Source: Mycolicibacterium peregrinum
GTDB taxonomy: Bacteria > Actinomycetota > Actinomycetes > Mycobacteriales > Mycobacteriaceae
Direction of reading: 5' to 3'
DNA: 64,000 nt
Assembly: GCF_002102345.1 (NCBI RefSeq)
Contig: NZ_LQPP01000018.1
Span: 62,001-126,000, forward strand
Numbering within the stretch: the first letter of the stretch is position 1; each line of letters opens with the position of its first letter. The position numbers and the translations under genes are program-made. Positions 28,640-37,404 of this stretch are shown piece by piece. The notes below the pieces were generated by a model. The model was given only the letters and a program-made list of their open reading frames with translations, was not told where the DNA came from and made no database searches.

Positions 28640-29406
28640 CGCTGCGGGCGGGCGAGGTGCGCTGGACCCGGTCCGGCCGGGTCGTGCTCGACGGTGTCAC
28701 GGTGGATCCGGCTCCCGGAAGCACGGTCGGGTTGTTGGGCCCCAACGGGTCCGGCAAATCCTCGCTGCTGAGACTGCTGGCCGGTATCGATCGGCCCGAC
28801 TCGGGTGTTGTGCAGCTCGACGGCCGTGATCTGCACAGGATGTCGCGGCGCGCGGTGGCGCGACGGGTGGCGATGGTCGGCCAGCACGCTGACACCGATC
28901 TGGACATCGCGGTGCGCGATGTGGTCCGGCTGGGGCGGATCCCGCACAGCTCGGTGTTCGGCGGCGGTGGCGACGACACCGCCGCGGTGGCCGCCGCCCT
29001 GTCGGCCACCGGGCTCGACGGTATGGCCGACCGCCTGTGGCACACCCTCTCGGGCGGGGAGCGTCAGCGCGTGCAGATCGCCCGCGCCCTCGCGCAGGAG
29101 CCCAGCGAGTTACTGCTGGACGAGCCGACCAATCACCTCGACATCGCACATCAACTGGAGATCCTGGCGCTGATCCGCACCCTCGACGTCACCGCCGTGG
29201 TGGCCCTCCACGACCTCAACCTGGCGGCGATGTTCTGCGACCACGTGGTGATGCTGTCGGCGGGCAGGGTGGTGGCCGCGGGGAGCCCGGTCGAGGTATT
29301 GACCGAAGAGCTGGTGGCCGGCGTGTACGGCGTGCAGTGCCGGATCACCGTCGACGACGCCGGACCGTACGTCCGGTTCGTGGGAGGCAGCGGCTCGGCG
29401 GGCTAG
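28636..29406 (+). CDS. BtuD/FhuC-type ABC transporter ATPase
   Basis: A 256-residue ATPase with Walker A GPNGSGKSS (residues 35-43), signature LSGGERQ and Walker B LLLDEPTNHLDI. It is of the iron-siderophore/cobalamin import type. It is the last gene of the riboswitch-controlled set and overlaps the permease stop by ATGA. With the two lipoproteins and the permease it would form a BtuFCD-like importer. The 3' end overlaps the convergent gene by four bases. Confidence 0.87.
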   Translation: MTLRAGEVRWTRSGRVVLDGVTVDPAPGSTVGLLGPNGSGKSSLLRLLAGIDRPDSGVVQLDGRDLHRMSRRAVARRVAMVGQHADTDLDIAVRDVVRLGRIPHSSVFGGGGDDTAAVAAALSATGLDGMADRLWHTLSGGERQRVQIARALAQEPSELLLDEPTNHLDIAHQLEILALIRTLDVTAVVALHDLNLAAMFCDHVVMLSAGRVVAAGSPVEVLTEELVAGVYGVQCRITVDDAGPYVRFVGGSGSAG

Positions 29407-30050
29407 CTCCAGGAATACTCGGCGCGCAACCGGATGGCGACCGATTCGAATCGCTGGCGGTCAAGGATGGCGCCCTCACGGCGGATGCCTTCCTCGGGAA
29501 CGTCGAGCACCCGGTCCAACCGGACCCAGCTCGGCCGGCCGTCGTAGTCCCAGGTGCCGACGCCGATGCTGATCCAGTCCGGATCGTCTCGGTGGTAGTC
29601 CTGGCTGGACAGCATCAGCCCGAGCAGGGTGCGCTGATCGCGACCCACCACCAGAACCGGGCGGTCCTTGCCCTGGGTCGGATCATCCTCGTAGACCACC
29701 CAGGTCCACACGATCTCGCCCGGATCAGCCTGCCCGTCCAGATCGGGCGCGTAGACGACTTTGCGGGCCCGGTGTGCGGTGGGCACGCTGTTCTTCGACA
29801 CCGGCCGGCCGGCGGTGATCGCCTGGGGTGCCGGGGCGGCCGCACCGGCGAGGACGCCCAGGCCCAGCCTGATGCCCTGCTGAAGCCCCTGTTGAAGGCC
29901 TTGCTGCACGGTCCGGGGCACGTTGTCCGTGGTCTGTAGCTGGCGCACGAACTTGGGTGCTTCGTTGAACACCAGGTTCTCGGCACCGTCCATCACGCCC
30001 TTGAGAACCTGTTGGAACGCCTTCCACTGCGACGCCATGGTGTCGAGCAT
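29403..30050 (-). CDS. PemK/MazF-fold protein (Rv2405-like)
   Basis: A 215-residue protein matching the Rv2405 position next to lepA. The N-terminal part is helical with a glutamine repeat (QQGLQQGLQQG, about residues 49-59). The C-terminal part (about 90-200) resembles the PemK/MazF beta-barrel, with GEIVWTWV, RPVLVVGRD and WVRLDRVLDV. MazF-type toxins are about 110 residues and have an antitoxin gene upstream; here the domain is fused to an extension and no antitoxin is present, so toxicity should not be assumed. ATG at 30038 is an alternative start. Confidence 0.7.
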   Translation of the reverse strand: MLDTMASQWKAFQQVLKGVMDGAENLVFNEAPKFVRQLQTTDNVPRTVQQGLQQGLQQGIRLGLGVLAGAAAPAPQAITAGRPVSKNSVPTAHRARKVVYAPDLDGQADPGEIVWTWVVYEDDPTQGKDRPVLVVGRDQRTLLGLMLSSQDYHRDDPDWISIGVGTWDYDGRPSWVRLDRVLDVPEEGIRREGAILDRQRFESVAIRLRAEYSWS

Positions 30051-30117
30051 ATGCGAGGGGACCCCTGGCGATTGTGTCGCGACGGTGGTTGCTCGATACC
30101 CTTAGGAGGCACAGCAC

Positions 30118-32007
30118 GTGCTGGACACCCACGCTCACCAGGAGATTCCCATCAGCAGCTTCGCCGACAAGACGTTCACTGCGCCGGCGCAGATCAGGAA
30201 CTTCTGCATCATCGCCCACATCGACCATGGCAAATCGACGCTGGCGGACCGGATGCTGCAGCTCACCGGCGTCGTCGACGACCGGTCGATGCGGGCGCAA
30301 TACCTGGACCGGATGGACATCGAGCGTGAGCGCGGCATCACGATCAAGGCGCAGAATGTGCGCCTGCCCTGGAAAGTCACCGGCGATGACGGATCCGAAG
30401 AGAACTATGTCCTGCACCTGATCGACACCCCGGGCCACGTCGACTTCACCTACGAGGTGTCCCGCGCCCTGGAGGCCTGTGAGGGTGCCGTGCTGCTGGT
30501 CGACGCCGCCCAGGGTATCGAGGCGCAGACGCTGGCCAACCTGTACCTGGCGCTCGACCGCGACCTGACGATCATCCCGGTGCTCAACAAGATCGACCTA
30601 CCTGCCGCGGATCCGGAGCGCTACGCCGGTGAGCTCGCGCACATCATCGGGTGCGAGCCGTCCGACGTGCTGCGGGTGTCGGGCAAGACGGGTGAGGGCG
30701 TGGCCGAACTGCTCGACGAGGTGGTCCGGCAGGTGCCGGCGCCGACGGGAGATCCGGACGCGCCGGCCCGGGCGATGATCTTCGACTCGGTCTACGACAT
30801 CTATCGCGGCGTCGTCACCTACGTGCGCGTCGTCGACGGCAAGATCACCCCGCGCGAGAAGATCGCGATGATGTCCACCGGTGCCACCCACGAACTGCTC
30901 GAGGTCGGCATCGTCTCTCCTGAACCGAAGGCCAGCGACGGTCTCGGTGTCGGCGAGGTGGGCTATCTCATCACGGGTGTGAAGGACGTCCGGCAGTCCA
31001 AGGTCGGCGATACCGTGACAACGGCGCGCAAGGGTGCCACCGAGGCGCTGACCGGCTACCGGGAGCCCCGGCCGATGGTCTATTCCGGGCTCTATCCGGT
31101 GGACGGCTCGGACTATCCGGTGCTGCGCGAGGCGCTGGACAAGCTCCAGCTCAATGACGCGGCGCTGACCTACGAGCCGGAAACCTCGGTGGCACTGGGC
31201 TTCGGGTTCCGCTGCGGATTTCTCGGGCTGCTGCACATGGAGATCACCCGGGAGCGCCTGGAACGCGAGTTCAACCTCGATCTGATCTCCACCGCGCCCA
31301 ACGTGGTCTATCGAGTTGTCAGAGACGACGGAACCGAGAGTGTGGTGACCAACCCGTCGGACTGGCCCGAGGGCAAGGTGCGCGAGGTCTACGAGCCGGT
31401 GGTCAAGACCACCGTGATCGCGCCCAGCGAGTTCATCGGCACCATCATGGAACTGTGCCAGTCTCGGCGCGGTGAGCTCGGCGGCATGGACTACCTGTCG
31501 CCCGAGCGCGTCGAGCTGCGCTACACCATGCCGCTCGGCGAGATCATCTTCGACTTCTTCGATTCGCTGAAGTCCCGCACCCGCGGTTACGCCAGCCTCG
31601 ACTACGAGGAGGCCGGCGAGCAGATGGCCGATCTGGTCAAGGTCGACATCTTGCTGCAGGGCGAGGCCGTGGACGCGTTCAGCGCCATCGTGCACAAGGA
31701 TTCGGCGTCGGCCTACGGCAACAAGATGACCACCAAGCTCAAGGAGCTGATCCCGCGCCAGCAGTTCGAGGTGCCGGTTCAGGCTGCCGTTGGGTCGAGA
31801 ATCATTGCCCGCGAGAACATTCGGGCGATCCGCAAGGACGTGCTGTCCAAGTGCTACGGCGGTGACATCACCCGTAAGCGCAAGCTGCTGGAGAAGCAGA
31901 AGGAGGGCAAGAAGCGCATGAAGACCATTGGTCGCGTGGAGGTTCCTCAGGAGGCTTTCGTCGCGGCGCTGTCCACCGATGCCGCTTCGGACAAGCCCAA
32001 GAAGTAG
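30118..32007 (+). CDS. lepA: Elongation factor 4 (LepA)
   Basis: A 629-residue translational GTPase that binds the ribosome and influences translocation and ribosome assembly. G1 is AHIDHGKS (residues 33-40), with RERGITI (G2), DTPGH (G3) and NKID (G4) following. The LepA-specific C-terminal domain ends with [23 protein letters not shown] at 30118 is preceded by AGGAGG at 30103-30108. The N-terminus is shorter than that annotated in M. tuberculosis. It is divergent from the Rv2405-like gene. Confidence 0.97.
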   Translation: MLDTHAHQEIPISSFADKTFTAPAQIRNFCIIAHIDHGKSTLADRMLQLTGVVDDRSMRAQYLDRMDIERERGITIKAQNVRLPWKVTGDDGSEENYVLHLIDTPGHVDFTYEVSRALEACEGAVLLVDAAQGIEAQTLANLYLALDRDLTIIPVLNKIDLPAADPERYAGELAHIIGCEPSDVLRVSGKTGEGVAELLDEVVRQVPAPTGDPDAPARAMIFDSVYDIYRGVVTYVRVVDGKITPREKIAMMSTGATHELLEVGIVSPEPKASDGLGVGEVGYLITGVKDVRQSKVGDTVTTARKGATEALTGYREPRPMVYSGLYPVDGSDYPVLREALDKLQLNDAALTYEPETSVALGFGFRCGFLGLLHMEITRERLEREFNLDLISTAPNVVYRVVRDDGTESVVTNPSDWPEGKVREVYEPVVKTTVIAPSEFIGTIMELCQSRRGELGGMDYLSPERVELRYTMPLGEIIFDFFDSLKSRTRGYASLDYEEAGEQMADLVKVDILLQGEAVDAFSAIVHKDSASAYGNKMTTKLKELIPRQQFEVPVQAAVGSRIIARENIRAIRKDVLSKCYGGDITRKRKLLEKQKEGKKRMKTIGRVEVPQEAFVAALSTDAASDKPKK

Positions 32008-32078
32008 CCGCGCCCGGAATAGCTTCGCGCTGAGCGCAACCCTCGGCCCGTGCCGATGACGGTCGTAGTGTCGCCGGG

Positions 32079-33383
32079 GTGTCCAGAGAGCTGCATCTGC
32101 TGGCCTTCGGCAATACCCGGTCTACCGGGCCGTGGCGGCATCCCGATATCGACAACAGCACCGCCGGGGTACGCCGGAGGCTGATCAGCTATGCGCAGAC
32201 CGCCGAGGCGGGCACCTTTGACGCGCTGTTCTTCGCCGACGGTCTGAACTACGGTCCGCCCGCGACCTGGCCCTACAAGATCACCGAGGACTTCGAACCG
32301 CTCACCGCGACGGCCGCGCTGTCCTCGGTCACCGAGCGGATCGGTCTGGTGGTCACCGGATCGGCCACCCTGGCCCATCCGTACCACCTTGCCCGCCAGC
32401 TACTTTCACTCGATCACCTCAGCGGTGGACGGGCCGGCTGGAATCTGGTGACCAGCTTCGCGCAGGCCGCGGCCGACAACTTCAGCGCCCGCGGCGTCGT
32501 GGCCCATGACGAGCGCTACCGCATCGCCGAGGAAGCTCTCGAGGTGGTGCGCAAGCTCTGGGACGGCTGGGGCGAGGACACGATCGTCGAAGACCGCGCG
32601 GCGGGAATATTCAACGACGTCAACAGAATCCAACCGACGGATCACCACGGCCGCTACTTCGACGTGGCCGGTCCGCTGGGCGCGGCCCGGTCGGCGCAGG
32701 GTCAGCCGGTGCTCTTCCAGGCCGGATCATCGGAAACCGGAAGGGGTTTCGCGGCCCGCCACGCAGAGGTGATCTTCACCAGTCACGGAAACCGGGCGCG
32801 GGCGCAGGAGTTCTACACTCAGATCCACGAGGAGTCGCGGCGGTCGGGCCGGGCCAGGCCACCGCTGATCACGCCTTCGCTGCGGTATCTCGTCGGTTCC
32901 ACCGAGGAAGAGGCCCGGCGCGCTCAGCAGCAGGAGTACGAGTACTTCAGCCCGCAGTACCAGGCTGGTTGGCTGCTCGAGGTCGATGTCGACGTCACCG
33001 GTGCGAACCTCGACGGCCCGGTTCCGGAGTCGGCGTTCCCGGCCCACACCGAGACCCATCAGACCGCATTGGCCGGCTACCGGCTGCTGGCCACCGACGG
33101 GAATCCGACGGTGCGAGAGTTCCTGTACCGCACGGTCAACGGTTGGGGTGCGGCAGTGGTGGGCACCCCCGAGCAGATCGCCGACGAGATCGAACAGTGG
33201 TACACCACCGGCGCCGCCGACGGGTTCGTGCTGCGGGATTCCGGGTTGCCCGGCCAGCACGAGCTTTTCGTCGAGCAGGTGGTGCCGGTGTTGCGCAAGC
33301 GCGGGCTGTTCCGCCATGAATACGCCGGCGCCACCCTGCGATCCCATCTGGGGCTCGACATCCCGCCGCGGCAGCTGCGATGA
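32079..33383 (+). CDS. NtaA/DszA-type FMN-dependent monooxygenase
   Basis: A 434-residue flavin-dependent monooxygenase of the NtaA/SnaA/DszA group, with LFFADGLNYGPPATWP (about residues 49-64), SLDHLSGGRAGWNLVTS and PVLFQAGSSETGRGFAARHA. It begins with GTG at 32079, and its stop overlaps the start of a second monooxygenase (ATGA). These enzymes need reduced FMN from a separate reductase, which is not encoded here. It is first in a gene set that also has an APC permease, a GNAT protein and a DszC-like protein. The substrate is unknown; an S- or N-substituted amino acid derivative is plausible from context. Confidence 0.83.
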   Translation: MSRELHLLAFGNTRSTGPWRHPDIDNSTAGVRRRLISYAQTAEAGTFDALFFADGLNYGPPATWPYKITEDFEPLTATAALSSVTERIGLVVTGSATLAHPYHLARQLLSLDHLSGGRAGWNLVTSFAQAAADNFSARGVVAHDERYRIAEEALEVVRKLWDGWGEDTIVEDRAAGIFNDVNRIQPTDHHGRYFDVAGPLGAARSAQGQPVLFQAGSSETGRGFAARHAEVIFTSHGNRARAQEFYTQIHEESRRSGRARPPLITPSLRYLVGSTEEEARRAQQQEYEYFSPQYQAGWLLEVDVDVTGANLDGPVPESAFPAHTETHQTALAGYRLLATDGNPTVREFLYRTVNGWGAAVVGTPEQIADEIEQWYTTGAADGFVLRDSGLPGQHELFVEQVVPVLRKRGLFRHEYAGATLRSHLGLDIPPRQLR

Positions 33384-34762
33384 CCGAACCGTATGTGCTG
33401 TCGGCGTTCACCATGTCGACGGTGTCGCACGGCAATTTCGGGTTGTGGCGTCATCCGCAGGATCGCACCACCGACTACACCGATGTCCGCTACTGGGTGG
33501 ATCTGGCCAAGCTGCTCGACGACGGCGGATTCGACCTGCTCTTCATCGCCGACGCGGTCGGACAACTCGACGTGTTCGGCGGAGATGCCAGTGCCGCGCT
33601 GGCGCGGGCGGTGCAGACGCCGGTGACCGATCCGCTGTTGGCGGTGTCGGCGATGGCCGCGGCGACCCAGCGTCTGGGGTTCGGCATCACGGTGTCCACC
33701 ACCTACGAGAGTCCCTATCTGCTGGCCCGCAAGTTCAGCACGCTGGACCATCTCACCGGCGGCCGGATCGGCTGGAACATCGTAACTTCGCTGCTGGACA
33801 GCGCGGCCCGCAACATCATCGGTCGTGACCGGCAGATCCCGCACGACGAGCGCTATGCGATGGCCCAGGAATTCGTGGAAGTGACCTACAAGCTCTGGGA
33901 AGGTTCGTGGGAGCCCGGCGCGGTACTGCGCGACGTGAAGCTCGGGGTGTACACCGACCCGGCGAAGGTGCACGGCATCGGCCACCATGGGCGGTATTTC
34001 ACCGTGCCGGGTGCGCACCTGGTCGAGCCTTCACCGCAACGCACGCCGGTGCTCTTCCAAGCTGGCACTTCGCCGGCCGGGCGGGAGTTCGCCTCCCGCA
34101 ACGCGGAACTGGTGTTCGTCAGCGATCCGCGGCCCGAGGTGCTGCGCAGCCATATCACCGACATCCGTCGCCGGGCGGCCGGCCACGGCCGCGACCCGCA
34201 ATCGCTGAAGTTCATCACCTCGGTCGAGATCGTCACGGACAGTACCGATTCGGCGGCGCAGGCCAAGGCGCGCGAACTTGCCGACTTCCACGATCTGGAA
34301 GGCGGGCTGGTGCTGTTGTCGGCACTGTCAGGCGTGGACTGGTCGACCTACGGCGTCGATCGCCCGATCGGGCAGTTCGACACCGACGCCAGCCGGTCCA
34401 TCCTGGCCGCGGTGACCGACTCGGGTGTCCGTGAGCGCCTGACGCTGCGGGATTACGTTGGGGGACTGGGCGGATTCGGTGGCGAGTTGTTCGTCGGGTC
34501 GGCCGCCACCGTCGCCGATGCCCTGGAAGCCTATGCCGACCGGACCGGGGTGGACGGATTCAACATCGCCTATCACGTCACGCCCGGCAGCTTCGCCGAC
34601 ATCGCCGACCACCTCATCCCCGAGCTGCGTCGGCGCGGTCGCGCCCGGGAGCTCGGCGCCCCGACCACCTTGCGGCAGAAGCTGTTCGGCGGTGGCGACG
34701 GATTACTGGCCGGCGGGCACCCGGCTGCCGCATTCCGCAGGAATTCCCTTCATTCGCAATAG
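33380..34762 (+). CDS. NtaA/DmoA-type FMN-dependent monooxygenase
   Basis: A 460-residue paralogue of the two other monooxygenases in the window, closest by eye to the one at 20182-21576: both start with a Y(V/F)SAF-type strand, carry FGLWR/HGLWR and end in a G(R)GD(R/G)L…HPAAA(F/Y)R tail. Core motifs are LLFIADAVGQ, STLDHLTGGRIGWNIVTS and PVLFQAGTSPAGREFASRNA. Two different enzymes in tandem suggest either sequential oxidation or two related substrates. Confidence 0.84.
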   Translation: MTEPYVLSAFTMSTVSHGNFGLWRHPQDRTTDYTDVRYWVDLAKLLDDGGFDLLFIADAVGQLDVFGGDASAALARAVQTPVTDPLLAVSAMAAATQRLGFGITVSTTYESPYLLARKFSTLDHLTGGRIGWNIVTSLLDSAARNIIGRDRQIPHDERYAMAQEFVEVTYKLWEGSWEPGAVLRDVKLGVYTDPAKVHGIGHHGRYFTVPGAHLVEPSPQRTPVLFQAGTSPAGREFASRNAELVFVSDPRPEVLRSHITDIRRRAAGHGRDPQSLKFITSVEIVTDSTDSAAQAKARELADFHDLEGGLVLLSALSGVDWSTYGVDRPIGQFDTDASRSILAAVTDSGVRERLTLRDYVGGLGGFGGELFVGSAATVADALEAYADRTGVDGFNIAYHVTPGSFADIADHLIPELRRRGRARELGAPTTLRQKLFGGGDGLLAGGHPAAAFRRNSLHSQ

Positions 34763-34888
34763 AATCCTGCCGATTCCATAGCTGACGACGCGAATCCGAT
34801 TGCGGCAGTGTGACAGCACATACCGACATCTCAACCACCCGTACCGGTTCACGGACGGGAGGCGTCGCGGTCAGAAAGGGACATAGCC

Positions 34889-36418
34889 GTGACTACTACA
34901 GAAGACCCGAAGGCGCACCCGGCGGATGCCGCAGGCCGCACTCTGATCGCGGCCGAATCGACCGGACTGGAATCCGGGGCGCTGGGCCCCTGGGGCGTGT
35001 TCGCCCAGGGCCTGGCGGCCGCCGCCCCCAGCGTGGCCCTGGCGGTCGTACCGTTCTCGCTGTTCGTGGCGGCCGGCAAGGGGGCGGCATGGGCCGCCGT
35101 GATCGGCCTGTCCATCGTCGTGCTGGTCGCCATCACGATCAGCTTCCAGGCCAAACGCACGGTGTCCTCGGGCTCGCTGGGGACCTACACGGGTAATGGT
35201 CTGGGCCCCGGCTTCGCCTTCGCGGCCGGGTTCAGCCTGCTGTTCGGCTACATCGGTTTCGCCACCACCGGCACCCTCGGCGGGGTGCTCTACCTCGATG
35301 CGTTCCTGGAGTCGATCGGCCTTGGATCGCAGGCGGTCTGGTTTCGGCTGCTGCTGGTGATCGTGGTGGTCGGCATCGCGGTGTACCTGCCGTACCGCGG
35401 GGTGTCACTGGCCGCGAAGTATGAACTGGCCTTCGAACTGCTGGCCATCGCGTCGATCCTGGTGATCATCGTGGCCTCCTACATCGGCTACGGATTCCAC
35501 ATCGACTGGGAGCAGTGGAATCCCCAGCATCTCGGGTCCAGCGCGACCTTCATCGCGGCGGTTACCGCGGTGGGTTCCTACGCCGGTTTCGAGAGCGTCG
35601 CCTCGCTCGGGGCCGAGGCCAAGGACGCGCATCGCAACATCGCCCGATCGCTGCTGCGCGTGGTGCTCCTGATCGGTGCGCTCTACATCTTCGCGACCTA
35701 CCCGCAGATCCTGCACTTCGGTGAGATCGACGGTGACAAAGCGGTGCTGCCGCAACTGGCGTCGAGCGTCGGGGTGGAATGGGTGAACCAGATCGTCAGC
35801 GGCGCCGTCGCGATCGCCTTCATCGTGTTCGTCACCGCGGTCACCACGGCGGCGTCCCGATCGCTGTTCACCTTCGCGCACGAAGGTGCGCTGCCCAAGG
35901 TGTTCACCAAGGTGCACCCGAATTACAAGACCCCGTGGGCGGGCGTGGTGTTCGTCGGGGTCCTCGCCCTCGCGTTCTCGACCACGGCCACCTTCAGCTC
36001 CGCGGGCCGGCTGGTATTCGACGTCTACGGCGGTTACGTGGCCAACTGGGGCTTCCTGGTGAGCTACCTGCTGGTGGTCATCGCGACGCCCATCTGGCTG
36101 CGCAAGATCGGCGCCTTGACCCCGGCACGGCTCGCGGTCGCGGTCGCGGCCACCATCGGTCTGGGGTATGTGATCGTCAGCAACTTCTACCCGGTACCCG
36201 AGTTCCCGTTCAACATCCTGCCTTTCGTGTTCGGGGCCATCCTGCTGGCCGGGCTGTCCTGGTACTGGTACCTCAAGCGGACCAGGCCCGAGGTGGCCGG
36301 CCGGATCGGCAGCATCCAGACCCTGTCCGAGGACGAACAACAGCGGCTGGCCGCCGAAGGAATCGGCGAGGTGCTCCAGCAGTCGCAGGCGGCATTGATC
36401 GATGAGGACCGGAAATGA
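34889..36418 (+). CDS. APC-family amino acid permease
   Basis: A 509-residue transporter with about twelve membrane segments, of the amino acid/polyamine/organocation superfamily. The first helix contains GPWGVFAQGLAAAAPSVALA, and GSYAGFESVASLGAEAKD near residues 228-245 matches helix 6 of this class. GTG at 34889 follows AGAAAGGGA. A 126-base gap separates it from the monooxygenases; I see short inverted repeats there but no known riboswitch. It probably imports the amino-acid-like substrate of the flanking enzymes. Its stop overlaps the GNAT start. Confidence 0.85.
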   Translation: MTTTEDPKAHPADAAGRTLIAAESTGLESGALGPWGVFAQGLAAAAPSVALAVVPFSLFVAAGKGAAWAAVIGLSIVVLVAITISFQAKRTVSSGSLGTYTGNGLGPGFAFAAGFSLLFGYIGFATTGTLGGVLYLDAFLESIGLGSQAVWFRLLLVIVVVGIAVYLPYRGVSLAAKYELAFELLAIASILVIIVASYIGYGFHIDWEQWNPQHLGSSATFIAAVTAVGSYAGFESVASLGAEAKDAHRNIARSLLRVVLLIGALYIFATYPQILHFGEIDGDKAVLPQLASSVGVEWVNQIVSGAVAIAFIVFVTAVTTAASRSLFTFAHEGALPKVFTKVHPNYKTPWAGVVFVGVLALAFSTTATFSSAGRLVFDVYGGYVANWGFLVSYLLVVIATPIWLRKIGALTPARLAVAVAATIGLGYVIVSNFYPVPEFPFNILPFVFGAILLAGLSWYWYLKRTRPEVAGRIGSIQTLSEDEQQRLAAEGIGEVLQQSQAALIDEDRK

Positions 36419-37404
36419 CGCTCACCGACCAGGCTTTGACCACCGGTTGGACAGTGGAAGCGGCCACCGCACACGACTATCCACTGATCGCAGATTTCCT
36501 CGCCACCACACCAGGCCTGCGGGGGCGAAAGTTCGCCGCCGATTCGCGCGACGTCGCGGAGCAGCTCGCCGGCGTGTACCCCGGGTCGGCAGTGGTCCTG
36601 CGCAGTGAATCGGCCGACGTGCTCGGGTACGCGGCGCTGTACCAGCCCGACGGTGCCGAACCGGAAGTGTTGGCAGACTTCGTATTCAGCCCGGAGGTCG
36701 GCGAGGTGCCGGTCGCGGGGGTCGTCGACGACACCGTCGACCGGTTCCACCGGCAGGCTACCCCCGGCGCCTATCTGCGGGTGTACATCGGGGCCGATCA
36801 GCCGGCGGCGATCGAGGCGCTCGTGCGACGCGGCGCGCGTCGGGAGCGCCAGTTCGTCGCGACCCGTAAGTCGTTGCTCGGTGAAGACCCCGCCGCGCTG
36901 GCGGCTGCTCACATCGACGGACTGACGATCCTGTCCTGGCCCGAGGTGATCTCGGGCGGATTCGCCGAGCAGGTGCGGCAATTGCAGTTCGACACGTTCA
37001 GCGAGCATTTCGGGAACATGTCGAAAAGCCCGCAGCGTTGGGAGCATCACCTGCGCAGCCGGGCGTTCAACCCGGACTTCAGCATCGCCGCGGTCGACGA
37101 CGACGGCGTGGTGGTCGGCTACGTATTGGGATCGACCTACACGGTGGGCACCGGCGCCGACGAGGAACGCAGCGCACACACCGATTACATCGGGGTACGC
37201 CGCGACCTGAGAACACGCGGGACCGGGGAACTGTTGTTACGCAAGATCTGGCTGGCCGCGTTGCGGCGCGGGTTCACGGTCGCGTCGCTGGGTACCGACA
37301 TCGACAACGCCAGCAAGGCCCACGAGTTGTACCGCCGCCTGGGGTACCTCGCGGTCCGAGACCAGTACGCATACCGCATCGATCACGACGGGAGCATCCG
37401 ATGA
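36415..37404 (+). CDS. Tandem-domain GNAT N-acetyltransferase
   Basis: A 329-residue protein with a degenerate N-terminal GNAT-like half (about residues 10-150) and a typical C-terminal GNAT domain (about 160-325). The latter has YIGVRRDLRTRGTGELLLRK as acetyl-CoA loop and DIDNASKAHELYRRLGY as the final helix-strand. In Bacillus, S-alkylcysteine breakdown pairs an N-acetyltransferase with monooxygenases of the type found just upstream, which makes N-acetylation of the imported compound a reasonable guess. It overlaps both neighbours by ATGA. Confidence 0.78.
   Translation: MTLTDQALTTGWTVEAATAHDYPLIADFLATTPGLRGRKFAADSRDVAEQLAGVYPGSAVVLRSESADVLGYAALYQPDGAEPEVLADFVFSPEVGEVPVAGVVDDTVDRFHRQATPGAYLRVYIGADQPAAIEALVRRGARRERQFVATRKSLLGEDPAALAAAHIDGLTILSWPEVISGGFAEQVRQLQFDTFSEHFGNMSKSPQRWEHHLRSRAFNPDFSIAAVDDDGVVVGYVLGSTYTVGTGADEERSAHTDYIGVRRDLRTRGTGELLLRKIWLAALRRGFTVASLGTDIDNASKAHELYRRLGYLAVRDQYAYRIDHDGSIR

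Noticed and set aside
29403..30050. A toxin-antitoxin module
   Set aside because: No antitoxin-sized gene adjoins the PemK/MazF-like gene, and the protein is much longer than MazF toxins.
34763..34888. A riboswitch or attenuator before the APC permease gene
   Set aside because: There are short inverted repeats such as CCCGT/ACGGG but no match to a riboswitch core that I know and no Cys-codon leader ORF.
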